From positions 1,674,001-1,738,000 of the forward strand of contig NW_027445626.1 of NCBI RefSeq assembly GCF_035582795.1: a stretch of 64,000 nucleotides of DNA. The letters are read 5' to 3'. This document shows, one piece after another, positions 10,408 to 22,875 of this stretch. Numbering within the stretch: position 1 is the first letter of the stretch; each line of letters starts with the position of its first letter. The translations under genes were made by a program, and so were the position numbers. Origin of the DNA: Mycteria americana. Its lineage: Eukaryota > Chordata > Aves > Ciconiiformes > Ciconiidae. The notes beneath the pieces were generated by a model, which was given only the letters and a program-made list of their open reading frames with translations, was not told the DNA's origin and did no database searches.

Positions 10408-13250
10408 CTGTCCAAGGAGGAAAAGGCAGTGAAGTGTTAGGACACACAGCTCTCAGCAAAACCTGCTGCATTTCTCACAGAAACACCCCCCGCCAGCCTC
10501 TCTCTCTCCTTCCAGAAAGACCTTCATGCAGCTGCCTGGCTGCAACTCTCTTTCTCGCTGGCTGAGGGCCCAATGGGGAGCAGGGGATTCTGCTGTGGGC
10601 ACCGGAGGAGTCAGTCCTGCTGTGCACCAACAGGCAGAGAGAAACCAGGAGTGACCTCTGCTTAAATCCACTCATGAAATCAATGCCATTTCAAAACTGT
10701 CCCTCCCAACTCACCCAACTGCAGAGGAGAGCTGTGGGGGTTTGGTTTTGTTGCGGTTTCTTTTGTTCCTGTTCCTTGTCCCACCTGAGGGGGATTTGCT
10801 GAAGGCAGACATCCTTGGCATTTCTGCTACACTGCAAGTGCTACCCTGAGAGCCCTGGCAGGCAAAGGGCTGGACCCTCAGTGCATAGGGAGGAGAGATG
10901 GTCTGTCCCTCAGTCTTGCTCTCAGCTGCCCTTGGCTCACACCTCTCGGAGCCACAGGATGGTCACACTCAGCTCTTGCCCTGAAAGGAAACTGGATACT
11001 GGAAAGGAAACTGGATACTCTCAGAACAGAGGAAGCCAGTTGCAAAATGCAGACGATCTCCACACTCCCCTCCCCAGGGAAGAGCTGTGAGCTTCTGGAT
11101 GCCCTGAAGATGGGGTGTCCTGAAGAGAGAGCCAGCTTTCTCCCCACCCTATGGACTGCATTGCCCAGACACCCACAGGCTAGAAGAGGCCTTGGGCACC
11201 TTGCTCCCATGGACACAGCTGCATGGCAAGACCTGCAGGGTCAGTTGCTGAGCTGCTGCTGCAAAGCCCATCCCTAGAGAGCCTGAAAACAGCAGCAGCA
11301 GGGGCAGGTGGAGAAAGCAGGAGAAATACCCCAGGGCTTCTGCCAAGTGAGGCAAGGCCAGGGAGGGAGAGATGGGCACTCAGGAGAGTCTCCTCTGCTG
11401 GAGCTCAGGCTGCAGAGGAGGCAGCTCCTGCCCTGCACCCCAGCGCCTTGAGGGCAGAGGCTCTGCTGGGTGGCAGAGGAGACTGACAGACTTGGTAGGG
11501 GAAAAACATGTTCAGTGAAGGGCTGACAGGGAGATGCCCAATTCCCCCCTCCCAGCCTTTGCTCTCAGCACTTTGCTCTCACTCCTCCTCTGTGTCTCTG
11601 CTGCCTGGATCTGTCCCTGCCAGGAGCTGCTTCTCTCTCCCCATGGCTGCTACCTATCAGTGCCCACAGACTACATCCCACCCGCTCCGTGCTCAGGTCT
11701 GCCCTGCAGAGCCCTCCTGGCAGCAGGACACTGCCCAGGAGCATCTCAGAGAAGGGGCAGGTCAGATAACCCACGAGGATTCCACACAAGTGATGGGGCT
11801 TTCATTGGGTAAAGGAACTGGTGGAGGGACTGAATCAGCTTCCTCACAGACCTACTGACCTCTCAGTCTAATGCTGTCGAGGTCTCAGTCTCTTCTGCAA
11901 ACCTCACAGCTCCATGGCTATGTTCCCCCACAAACTCAGCAGGAAACGGAAAGCACAGGCTTCAGAAAGCACCTTTCCTTCCACGTAGCACCTGCCTTGA
12001 TGTGCTTCTTGAAAATCTGCCTCTGGCAATGACCTGAAGTGATGTGGAGCTGTGAGCAGCCCTGACCCACGCAGCACCCTCTCCACAGCAGAGGGACCGT
12101 GCCCTGACGGGGGCCGCTCCTTCCACCCACAGCTTCTCCCTGCAGCGCTGTGCGGAGCCACCCGGGCAGGCTGAGTGCTGGCCCTGGCAAGTGTCAGAGT
12201 CCCTGCCCTGGCACACAGCCCCCTGGGCGCAGGGACCCTGCTCTGCAGGACAGCCCTGGGCAGCCCTGCCTGCACACCCGGCTTCACACCCCTGCAGCCA
12301 TCCCCGGGAGAAGGCAACTGTCATTACCTGTCCCTCTGACAGTGCAGCAGGGAAACCCTGCTCGGGAGCACGTCCTCCTCCTCTACTTTGGAGAGAGATC
12401 TCTGTACGCTGTGACAGATTTATCGTACCCCTCCAGGGAGCTCATGTTCATTGCCGTGCAGCGAGAGACTTACGGTGGAGAGGCTGTGAAGATTGCTCCT
12501 GCAGTGAACTCTCAGCCATCCACCCAGCCCAGACCGCCTTTAACCTCTCTCTGCCTTGCTTGTCTCCACTCAGTGCCTGCAGGCAGTGCCCTCAGCCCTG
12601 CGGTGCTTTGCAGAGGAGCTGCTCCTGGGCAGAGCTGTCTCTCTGTAGCTCTTCCTGCTTGCCATGCACTCCCTCCATCCCAGGAGCCTGGAACAGCTCA
12701 ACAGCAGAGGACCAGCCCAAGGTGTTGTAATGACCTCTCTGGTGGGTTTGGGACCAAGTCCGTGAAGCTCAGACACTGAGAAGAAGTTGAGGAAACCTCT
12801 GAAGAAGTCGGATGCAAACTGCAAAGTTTCTTTGAGCCTTAATGGGTGCCACTGAGGGACATTACTGACAAAGCCTCCCTGGGGACTGGTTAGAGCAGAA
12901 AGCTGGAGGCAGAGATGGCAGGCAAAGGACATGTGAAGGTGGCTCTGATGCTGAGTAAACCTTAATGTGTCCCATTAAGGCAAAGGGCCGAGCCCTGAGC
13001 CCATTAACCAGCTGACCCCCAGCCCCTGGGAAGGGAGATCTTGTCCCTCACACGGTGCCCAGGGCTCTTCCTGGGGCCGTGTGATGTGGGGATGTGTGAT
13101 GCCAAGGGCAGGACTATGCTGCGACACCTCCCAGGCTCCTGGATGTGGACAAGGAGGCAATGAGGCCCTAATGCTAAAAGGATAAGGTGTCTCCTCAGAG
13201 GCATCAGAGGCAGAGACAACAGCCACTGCCAACGGCAGAAAGAGCTCCTC
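10408..13250 (-). other. 5' flank of the OR gene, non-coding
   Basis: I see no gene here. The interval lies upstream of the receptor and its distal part (12730-13090) is the inverted partner of 2480-2960. It probably holds the untranslated first exon and promoter of the receptor, as OR genes usually have, but I cannot place them. Short frames on both strands have no recognisable product. Confidence 0.4.
12730..13090 (-). repeat. OR-flank-type repeat, minus orientation
   Basis: On the minus strand this reads as the counterpart of 2480-2960; translated pieces of both share LQLSALTSP, GGFVSN, PQW, a DF-RGF piece and SVSELH in the same order. The similarity is at DNA level and crosses frames, so it marks shared ancestry of the two segments, not a protein gene. 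Confidence 0.65.
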
Positions 13251-13599
13251 TCTGTTGGGGGCTTTCAGCCTTTCTACATCCCGCTGTCATCTCCACCACA
13301 GGCTGTCCTATGGGCTTGCATCACCTCTGCCTCTTTCCCTGCAGGCTGTAGGCACCCACCCTGCTACTGCACCTTGCTCTCACCTCAGCATCTTCCTGCC
13401 TTTACTGGAATCTCTCCAGCCTCCCTGGCTCTTCCTTAAAACACAAAGCCTTGGGCTCACCCAGGGTGACCTGTTGCACAACAGCACTGCCCTTGGAGTG
13501 ACAGTTCTTTCTCCTCATGTCCACTCTGGACGTCCCAAGCTGCATTTTGTGGCAGTATTTCTTTCTCATGCTGTTTCCCACTACAAAGAACAACTCTGC
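13251..13599. other. No gene recognised
   Basis: Pyrimidine-rich sequence with no supported feature. Confidence 0.5.
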
Positions 13600-14080
13600 C
13601 ATCTCTGAAACCAACCTTCAAGCACTCTCAGGCTACTCCCATATTGTCTGGAGACTCCCCAGCACTGGCCCAAAGAAGCCCATGTCCCTCAGCCATCCCA
13701 CACAGGTCATGTGCACCAAACACCACCTTGGCAGACGTTCTCTGCACACTCTCCAATTCCTCCCTCCTTCTGCAAAATGAGGAGCCCCACACTGTGAAAC
13801 ACCTCTTTGTGTGTGGCCACACCAGTGCTGAGACAAGAGGGGTGAGAACTCAAGATGTCTGCGTGGCCAATGCTCCTCCTACTGCTGCCCCGTATGCAGC
13901 TGGCCTTGTTCATGGTGAGCATGCGCTACTGGCTCATATGGTGTCCCCTGTAGTGCCCAGAGCCTCCTCCTCAGGGTCAGCTGGTCAAGTCCCAGCCTGT
14001 CCTGATGGATGGGGTTATTCTCCTCTCCCTTCACGACTGGCCGCTACTCGTGTTACAAGTTCAAGAGGTTTCTGTTGCCT
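13600..14080 (-). mobile_element. Old CR1 LINE, interrupted by a younger CR1
   Basis: The reverse complement follows CR1 order: the AAGTTCAAGAGG-like and TGATGGATGGGGTTATTCTC pieces at 13990-14070, and the tail towards 13600. It is much more diverged than the plus-strand CR1 that begins at about 14081. Confidence 0.5.
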
Positions 14081-15757
14081 CAGTCTTCAATAGCAAGACC
14101 AGTTGTTCTCCAGGTACCCAGCCCCCTGAGCTGGAAGACAGGGACGCGGAGCAGAATGAAGCCCCCATAATCCAAGGGGAAATGGTTAGTGACCTGCTAC
14201 ACCACATAGACAAAGACAGGTCTTCTATGGGGCCAGATGGCATCCACCCAAGGGTACTGAGGGAGTTGGTGGAAGTGGTCTCCAAGCCACTTTCAATCCT
14301 TTCTCAGCACTCCTGGCTAAACCATGGAGGTCCCAGTTGACTGGTGGTTACCAAATGTGATGCCAATTTAAAGAAAGGGTGAGAATGGGGATCTGGGGAA
14401 CTACAGGCCTGTCAGTCTGACCTTGGAGCCAGGGAAGGTTATGGAGCAGATCATCTTCTGTGCCATCACGTGGCAAATACAGGACAACCAGGTGATCAGG
14501 CCCACTCAGCATGGGTTTATGAAAGGCAGGTCCTGCTTGACTAACCTGATCTCCTTCTATAACAAGATGACCTGCTTAGTGGATGAGGGAAAGGCTGTGC
14601 ATGTTGTCTACCTGGACTTTAGTGACGCCTTGGACACCATTTCCCACAGCACTCTCCTGGAGAAAGTGGCTGCTCATGGCTTGGACGGGCATATGCTTCG
14701 CTGCATAGATAACTGGCTGGATGGCCAGGCCCAAAGAGTGGTGGTGAATGGAGTTCAATCCAGTTGGTGGCCGGTCACCAGTGGTGTTCCCCAGGGCTCA
14801 GTACTGGGGCCAGTCGTGTTTAATATCTTTATCAATGATCTGGATGAGGGGATCAAGTGCACCCTCAGTAAGTTTGCAGACAAAACCAAGTTGGGCGGGA
14901 GTGTTGATCTGCTTGAGGGTAGGAAGGTTCTACACAGGGATCTGGACAGGCTGGATTGATGGGCCAAGGCCAGCTGTATGAGTTTCAACAAGGCTAATGC
15001 TTGGTCCTGCACTTGGCTCACACCACCCCCTGCAATGCTACAGGCTTAGGGAAGAGCGGCTGGAAAGCTGCCCAGCAGAAAAGGACCTGGGGGTGTTGGT
15101 CAACAGCTGGCTGAATATGAGCCAGCAGTGTGCCCGGGTGGCCAAGAAGGCCAAGAGCGTCCTGGCTTCTATCAGAAATAGTGACGTCAGCAGGACTAGG
15201 GCAGTGATCGTGCCCCTGTACTTGGCACTGGTGAGGCTGCACCTCGAATACTGTGTTCACTTTTGGGCCCCTCACTGCAAGGAAGACAATGAGGTGCTTG
15301 AGCGTGTCCAGAGAAGGGCAACGAAGCTGGTGAAGGGTCTAGAGCAAAAGTCTGATGAGGAGCGGCTGAGGGAACTGGGGTTGCTTAGCCTGGAGAAAAG
15401 GAGGCTGAGGGGAGATCTTAACGCTCTCTACAACTTAAAAGGAGGTTGGAGCAAGGTGGGTGTCAGTCTCTTCTCCCAAGTAACAAGTGATAGGACAAGA
15501 GGAAATGGCCTCAAGTTGTGCAAGGAGAGCTTTAAATTGGATATTAGGAACAATTTCTTCACTGAAAGGGTTGTCAAGCATTGGAACAGGCTGCCCAGGA
15601 AAGTGGTTCAGTCACCACCCCTGGAGGTATTGAAAAGATATGTAGATGTGTTGCTTAGGGACATGGTTTAGTGGTGATTTAGTAGTGTTAGGGTCACAGT
15701 TGGACTCGATGATCTTCAAGGTCTTTTCCCACTTAAATGATTCTATGATTCTATGAC
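14081..15757 (+). mobile_element. CR1 LINE, 5'-truncated, best copy in the window
   Basis: This is the 3' part of a CR1 non-LTR retrotransposon. Reverse transcriptase blocks run from [13 protein letters not shown] through [14 protein letters not shown] and [20 protein letters not shown] to [11 protein letters not shown]; the downstream block (14997-15671) carries [24 protein letters not shown] and [10 protein letters not shown]. The catalytic FADD is FADK, a TGA interrupts the frame at 14957-14959 and the next block is in another frame, so it cannot encode a working enzyme. The 3' end carries the typical ATGATTCTATGATTCTATGA repeats at about 15738-15757. Confidence 0.93.
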
Positions 15758-16847
15758 TAATTTTTAAGCATCTGTTCTACAGACTCACAGAGCTACTGCA
15801 ATGGTCTCCTTCCAATTTCCCTTTAAACCTTCTCTTGACTTTGATGCCCACAGCAACCTCATCTCTATATTACTTGTAATACTGATATTAAGACACTCAG
15901 ATAAGTTCCTGATGGTTGTAGTCATGTAAAAATCCTTTAGAAAAGTCTAAAGGAAAAGAGAATCATTAACAAAGTTGTTGGGCAATAAAATGGAAAAACA
16001 GAGGGAAGGGAAGAAAGGGGCCATCTGAGTGTAACCAGGTTGCCAGTCCCTACGCTTCTCTGATGGAGCCCTGCAATGCTCACTACCTTGTCTTCTCATT
16101 AGAGCCTATTTCCAACTACCTTCTGTGTAGGCGCACTCCCTGTTCTTAGTGGGCATGTGTGAATGGTAGTGAACTTCAAGCTGGAATCACCGGTCAGTAG
16201 GACAGGAGGTCCGTGTTCAAGCAACTGGAGCAGGGCTGCCAACATCCTGGACTCCAATGCCTGGGTGCATGCAATGGGAAGCCCATGAGGATGTGGGTCC
16301 AGGTGCTGGCTAGAATGAGTGCCTAAGGCAGAGCTGGGTCTTCTCCTAGAGAGACTGATGGGCTGGAGAAGGCTTACTAGCTTCCTCCTTCCCACTGGCA
16401 GCACAAGACTCACAACGTCCTGCTGACCATAGGCCTCAATGCTGCAAGAGCTGAGGAACTTGTGGAGGAACAGCATGGAGCAAGTTGGCAAAAAGGGCTC
16501 TAACTCCTTGCCGGGCCTGGCTCTCCAGACTGTACCTGCGTAGGATCAGGATACACTTCTTCAGCTACCACCAGCAATGGGTAGGCACCGGTGAGGAGCC
16601 TGAGCTCCCTTCAGTCAGGGGAGCAGTCTCTGGAAGCAAGTCATGTTGTAGAGGAAAAAGGCGGCCAAGGTGTCTGGGAGTCACTATTAGAACCCAGGTG
16701 TGAAAGGAAAAATGCTCTTGTTTTTGACAGAAAGAAAAGTTCCTCTGGAGTCAAAGTGTGGGTCAGATCTGAACTAGAGCCAAAAGTGAGTGTGAATATC
16801 ATCCAGGTTAGAAAACTCCTTCAGGTGCACTGGCTCAAAACAGATCA
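15758..16847. other. No gene recognised
   Basis: No exon, RNA or identified repeat. A minus frame of 130 codons at 16099-16491 has no recognisable domain and I do not call it. Confidence 0.5.
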
Positions 16848-16925
16848 CTCACAGAATCGCAGAATCACACCAGTAGGGTTTGGGAGGGATCTCTGGAGAC
16901 TGTCTTGTCCCACCCATCTGCTAAA
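16848..16925 (-). mobile_element. CR1 3'-end fragment
   Basis: CACAGAATCGCAGAATCACA, then GGAGGGATCTCTGGAGACTG and GTCCCACCCATCTGCTAAAT match the reverse complement of a CR1 3' tail. Only the last ~80 bases are present. Confidence 0.65.
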
Positions 16926-19604
16926 TCCCCCTTCAATTAATGTGCCCGAAGGATGGTGGGATCTACTGAGTGATGGCTGCTCATGGGTCCCTCATTCGCC
17001 TAGTCTGGCCTCATGCGGAAGGGCAGCCACCCACAGCTGGGGCACATCTGGAGCAGGACTGCAGGTGCACTCATAGATGGACCTGCAAAGACCCCCACCA
17101 GGAACAGCTGCAACCTTACAGTTATAAAAGGACTCTGCTTGTGAATAAACCACCACTCTCAGTGATGCATACTGCTTCACTCTTCCGATACAGGTAGATG
17201 TGTGTAGCATGGGCAATTACTCACGCTCTCCACGTTCTTCACGTCCCCCGATGCGAGCCCTTTACAAACAACGTGCTGTGGTCAAAACGGGTCTCGAGAT
17301 GTGGGAAGGGTGGCTAAACATCTCTGTGTGACAGCTCATCACAAAGTGATACGTTGGCTGGAAGTGCAAAGCCATGGGTACATTGTTCCTGGAAGACTTG
17401 CGAGGAAATGGAGAGAGCAGTGGGTTCAATCAGCCCCTGCTCTACACCTGCTGCATGCACTGGGAAATGAAGAAATGGGTTGAAATGAGAAGGGATTTGG
17501 GGCCCAGCTTAGACAAGTGCAGGGTCATCCAGTCCACTGAGCACTCGGGCGATCAGGAAGAGGCTGATGGGCAGAGGCCTGTGCTCTGCCGAACAGTGCC
17601 AGAGGACGGGGCTGGGCTGCCCACACTGAGTGCAAAGGAGGTCCTACTTTCATGAGTTCTGTGGAGAAAGGTGGACTAAGAGCCTGCCTGTACTCAGGGA
17701 GAGGGAATGTCTTCTTCAATGTCATCAAGGAGGAGACTGCCAGTGCCTTGAAGAATGAGACTCCTCTCTCTTACCTTTAGAGGAACAATTCCATGAGGAA
17801 AACAGAGGCACCTTGCCTTAGTTTAGATGCAGCTGAGATAGGCAGAGAGGCCTTCACAATGTTGACAGTTTTAACACAGAAGCCTCAGGACATCTGCTTC
17901 CTTTTGGAGTGGAAGGAGACAGGCCTTGGACAACAATGTCTAACCTCTGCCAATCTCCCACAGGACTGCAATGAAGAAGCTTGATGTCAATTTGTCCCTC
18001 AGGGCTCCCCTTGCAAGTGCAAGTGCATCTCTGTTGAGCCTCTTGGTCTTTAGGAAATGACTGAAAATAGGTGGAACACAATAAAGAGAAAAATAATGGC
18101 TTTATTTCTTGACCAAGTGGCACTTATGTCTCCATTAACCTCCTGCTGAGAACAAAACCATGCCTGAAATTCAGTCCAGTTTAACTCTCTCAAAGTACCC
18201 TTCTTCTAAGTTGCTACAAAATCTAGCATACTGGTCAGAAAAGTCATTTTGAGTAACAATGCCCCTGTCTCTGGATCACCTTTGGTGAAATAAATGTCCA
18301 GGCCTTGACACAATGCTCTCAGACCCAATACTGCAGCTAATCTAGCAAGTCAGTGGAATTAGCTTATTCAAACATAGACTTTTATATCTTTAGTGTCTGA
18401 AAAGATGAGTTCATTGCCTGGCCTCCTTTGACAGTGGGGAGGAATCAGCACTCCAGAGGGTGATATCATCTCCTCCTATAGTGGTCTTCAGGAGAACTGG
18501 ACTTAGCATAGACTTGGCAGATAACTTGGCAGCTTAATTTTCAAAATGTAGTTCCAGGTGCACTGAGCCACGTGCTGGGCAACACGTGGTAATTTGCACA
18601 AGCGAAGGACTCTTGCTCAGCAGGGACCATCCTTTGAAGACATGAGGATTACACCTGTACCTTAAGGTCTCTCCAAAATTAAACAGAAACACCTCCTCTT
18701 CTCTAATTCTTGTCACAATGTGGCCATTTTGTAATTTTCCTGGCTTACTTTTCACTCGTGGTTTGCAAGACAAAGATGCTCTTTTGGAAAGAGAATCAAA
18801 ACTAGGATTTGCTCATTCGTGTTAATGAAAAGATGGGATTGTCATTCCATGTGAGACATTTGGTTTTGCCTTTGATCTGAGAGAGTTTTCTTGTGTTGTT
18901 TCAATAACTTCCCTCTCAAGCCACGGACACACGGAAATACAGAGGTTGTTACATCAAGCTGGCACACAGGTTACTAACCCAGAAAAAGAAGATGGATGAG
19001 TGTAGTCTTCAATGCCAAAGTTAGTGGGATGAATGCTATCCCATCCAAGCTGGCAGAGTGCCACCAATGCTTCTTCACTGAAGAGATTTTGGAATCACAG
19101 GTGGAGATTTACCTTAGCTGTCTTAGGCATGTTATTGTGATACATCCTACCCCAAGTCATTTGTGCACTAATGGCTCTAACATTTTTAGGTAGATAGCTT
19201 AGGTTTGACGGACTCCCCACTCGTGCCGCTATGCAGCAAATATGGGAGGTCCTTGCGTTGCTCCAAGGGCATGTTTTCCAGACTGTTCCCCTTATTCACC
19301 TCATTCACACAAGGGAAATGTCCGGCTGCAGCTGTGGGCATAGCTCATTCAGGAAAGCGCTCCTTAAAGTTAAGGCACAGATCACTCCACGAGATGCTCC
19401 TTAGAAGGCCTAGGAACAAGATCGTGCCAGCTGCTGCTTCCTCTACTCTATGCAGAAGCCAAACTGTATTTCATGCCATACGTGCATACAGAACCTCCTT
19501 ACTGTCAGCCTACAAAACAAAACAAAGCACACATTACAGCCCTCACTTGATTTCATGTCCTCTGAGTGGAAGAATCACAGAAATATAGGACTACGTCTCT
19601 GGGC
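16926..19604. other. No gene recognised
   Basis: About 2.7 kb without a supported gene, RNA or repeat. Composition is ordinary and moderately AT-rich towards the right. Confidence 0.5.
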
Positions 19605-20115
19605 TGCAGAGAATCATAGAATCATAGAATCATTCAGGTTGGAAAAGACCTTTAAGATCATCAAGTCCAACCGTAGACCTAGCACTACCAAGTCCACCAC
19701 TAAACCATGTCTCTAAGCGCCACATCTACACATCTTTTCAATACCTCCAGGGGTGGTGACTCAACCACTTCCCTGGGCAGCCTGGGCAGCCAGTTCCAAT
19801 GCTTGACAAGCCTTTCAGTGAAGAAATTGTTCCTAATATGCAATCTAAACCTCTCCTGGCGCAACTTGAGGCCATTTCCTCTTGTCCTATCACTTGTTAC
19901 TTGGGAGAAGAGATTGACACCCACCTCACTACAACCTCCTTTCAGGTAGCTGTAGAGAGCGAGAAGGTGTCCCTTGAGCCTCCTTTTCTCCAGGCTAAAC
20001 AACTCCAGTTCCCTGAGCTGCTCCTTATCAGACTTGTGCTCTAGACCCTTCACCAGCTTCGTTGCTCTTCTTTGGACGCACTCCAGCACCTCAATATCTT
20101 TCTTGTATTGAGGGA
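19605..20115 (-). mobile_element. CR1 LINE, 5'-truncated
   Basis: The left edge is the CR1 3' tail in reverse (AATCATAGAATCATAGAATC at 19613-19632). The minus frame 19700-20089 reads [40 protein letters not shown] and [20 protein letters not shown], the ORF2 C-terminus. It is open over 129 codons and closely resembles 15290-15671, so it is a fairly young insertion, truncated to about 500 bases. Confidence 0.92.
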
Positions 20116-21455
20116 ATCTTCATAGGCCAGCTGAGACCCAGTAGACATAGTAGTTATGCAGTAGGAGCAGCATGGCCTGAGGAGCAGGGTCTCCTCCCTG
20201 TAATGGATGTGGACAGTAAATACCACACTTCCTTAGGTGGATAAGAATCCCCTAAATAACGATCCACCTCTCTGGCACTTGAGCTGGTTGAATAATGGAT
20301 TTTATTGGTTTTTTTAGTCACTGAATTAAAAATGCAGATAAATAAAGAAAAGAAGCATCCAAGTTCACTTCCAGGACTTTGTTAAATGAACAAAGAACTA
20401 TTCTGATCCAGTTCAAAACAATTCTTTCTTTTGTACAGCCAGGAGGCTACTACATGTTCTGTGGGTTGCCAGTAAACCAAAGACAAAACCCCTTTCAGTC
20501 AGCTCAGACAAATTTTACAAGAAAGGACGTCCTTCTTTGGATTTATGAGACTGACTCATTGCTAATGGCTCCTGTGGAGGCATTTACAACTACCTGAGAT
20601 GAACCCCTCCCAGATCACCTTTTCTGAGCCACTCCTCTTGCTTCCTTCTGCTACCCATGGGGAGAGAAAAATTGCCCTTTTTTGATTCATCACGTCCTAA
20701 GTGGGGTGACTGTATGCTCACCACTTAACGGATCTCTCTCCACTGACCACAGAAAAGGGCCTCACATCAGATGCTGAATTTAGAGATCAGATGTGAGCTT
20801 ACATCTTAATATACTTTCAGTTCAGACCTGAGATTTTGACCTTAATTTAGACTATAGCTTTCAGATTCATCTGATAAGTCTCCTGCTTTCTATTCTTTTT
20901 TCCATTGGCCAAGAGGACCATGTGTTCATCTGGAGGAAGACAGGTGGTCCCTGGAGAGAAACAGATGATTGGAGAGTGATTTCAGCTGTCCACATGAACT
21001 GGGATGAGTTATACTTCCTGAATACCTTTGGGGGTACCGTGGGGGTATTTTCTTCCTGCTGAATCAGAAGTGAGGGTAGATGATGAGGTCAGGAGAAGGT
21101 GTTGTAATAAAGATGTCTGTAGCTGGACAGAAGAGAACTCCTCTGTCAGGGAGCAGCAAGAGCAGCGCTGCTCCCTACAGGAAGGAGAGCTGGAAGCTGA
21201 GGGAGACACCATGGCTGGCAGCACAGGTGCCTCTCCAGCCAGGCCCCAGCCCCACAGTATCTGAGCAAGGCAAGCAGGACAGGCCTGGGGATGGTGGCCT
21301 TCAGTGAAGCCAGGAAGTCAATCCATTGATTAGGATGAGGTTCAGGTCCAGCAATCACCAAGCAGGCCCATAGTGATAAGGCAGTGCCAAGGTCAAGCCA
21401 GGAACTCAGTCTGCAGTTGAGGCCCAGATCAAAGGGCTCTGTGGCCAGATGAGAG

Positions 21456-21492
<37 letters not shown>

Positions 21493-21799
21493 CTGGGCAC
21501 GTGAGAGTCAGAGGCTGATCTGGAGACCAGCACTCCTACAGCACAGGGTAAGGTTGGGACTTAAGGCCTAGAGCTCCTAGGCCATGACTGTGGATGAAGG
21601 CATCAGCTGAGGCTGATCAGGGTCACTGAGGTTAATTAATTCCCTCAGGCCTCTGACAACCCCCAAACTTCAAGAGCAGTTGAACTGAGTCCATGAAGCT
21701 AAGCAGAGAAGTAGGCCTGAGGGGAGATAAAAGATTTCCTGATGTTTGTTTTGCTGAAGACTTGGAAGAAGACAAGCCACTTTTGACCCCCTGGCTAGC
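20116..21799. other. No gene recognised
   Basis: No exon, RNA or clear repeat apart from the GGGCAT hexamer array at 21448-21500. An AT-rich patch lies at 20290-20350. Confidence 0.5.
21448..21500 (+). repeat. GGGCAT hexanucleotide microsatellite
   Basis: Seven or so consecutive copies of ATGGGC run from GAGCATGGGCATGGGC to GGGCCTGGGCAC, the last ones mutated. Confidence 0.9.
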
Positions 21800-22875
21800 C
21801 AGTGTCAGCTCAGTCTGCAGGCCTGGAGAAACAGTCTCTCTGATCATTCTGGTCCTCAGAAGTCCTTGTCTCCAACCTGGGACATTATGGCCTGGATGGT
21901 ATACAAGACTGGATGAAAACCTGGCTGGATTAGTGCTCCCAAAGGGTAATGGGGAATAGTCCACACTCTACCCGAAGGCCAGCTACAAACATAGCTCTCT
22001 GGGAGTCTGCTCTGAGACCTCTCCTGGTTACTGGCTTTACCAATGACCTGAGAAGGATACGAGATGGACCTCCTCAAGTTTTTGGAAGACACAAAACCAG
22101 AGGGTTACAGTCAATTTGTTCAACAGGCAGACTGCCAGTTCCAGGGAGCTAGACAGCAATGCCAATTCCTTTGGCGTTGGAGGACTGGACCAAAAAGAAA
22201 TGTCCCCATCCATCCTGACAGAAGGAAACGTGGCACAGACTAATGCTCTAGAATGGTGATAGATAGAGCAGATGGAGTGACTGGGTAGCAACTCTGCTGA
22301 CAAGCATCTGCAGACCTTGGTGAACACTAGGTCAGCCTGGATTCAGCAGTGAGTCCTGACAGCACAGAAGGCTAACAGCACTTGGCGTTGTATCAACAGG
22401 AGAGTAGGCAATAGACAGGCTCATTAGACCGGCACTCATCCGATCACATCTGGAATGCTGCACCCGGCACCCCACCACCCCGTACAAGACAGACACATAC
22501 AAGCCCTCATGAACTCAGCAGAGACCACTAGATGGTCAGGGGCACAGTGCACCTGAGCTGTGAGGACAAGCTGAGGCAAGTGGCTCTTGTTTAGCTTGAT
22601 GAAGAGACAGCTTAAAGAGAATGTACCAGCAGCCTTGCAGAACCTAAGAGGAGGTTACTGGAAAGGCAGAGCTGCTGGGCTCTTTACAGAGGTGCATGGC
22701 AGAAAGACAAAAGACGTGGTCATAACCTGAAAGAGGGGAGAGGCTGACCTGGAAGAGGAAGAACATTGACCATGAGGACAGACAGACCTTGGACCAGGTT
22801 GCCCAGGCAGGCTATGGAATGTCCATCCTTTGAGGTTTTCAAGATCCCACTGGACACAGCACTCACCTCCAATTC
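21800..22875 (+). mobile_element. Old degenerate CR1 LINE
   Basis: Pieces follow CR1 ORF2 order on the plus strand: the FFNDLRRI-like segment near 22040, LIRPALIRSHLECC-like sequence near 22420-22455, a GGY-KG block near 22650, and the final WTRLPRQAMECPSFEVFKIP-type ending at 22791-22850. No frame stays open, and divergence from the 14081 copy is high, so it is an older subfamily. Confidence 0.65.

Noticed and set aside
16099-16491. 130-codon minus frame
   Set aside because: No domain, no neighbouring exon with matching phase, and no resemblance I could name.
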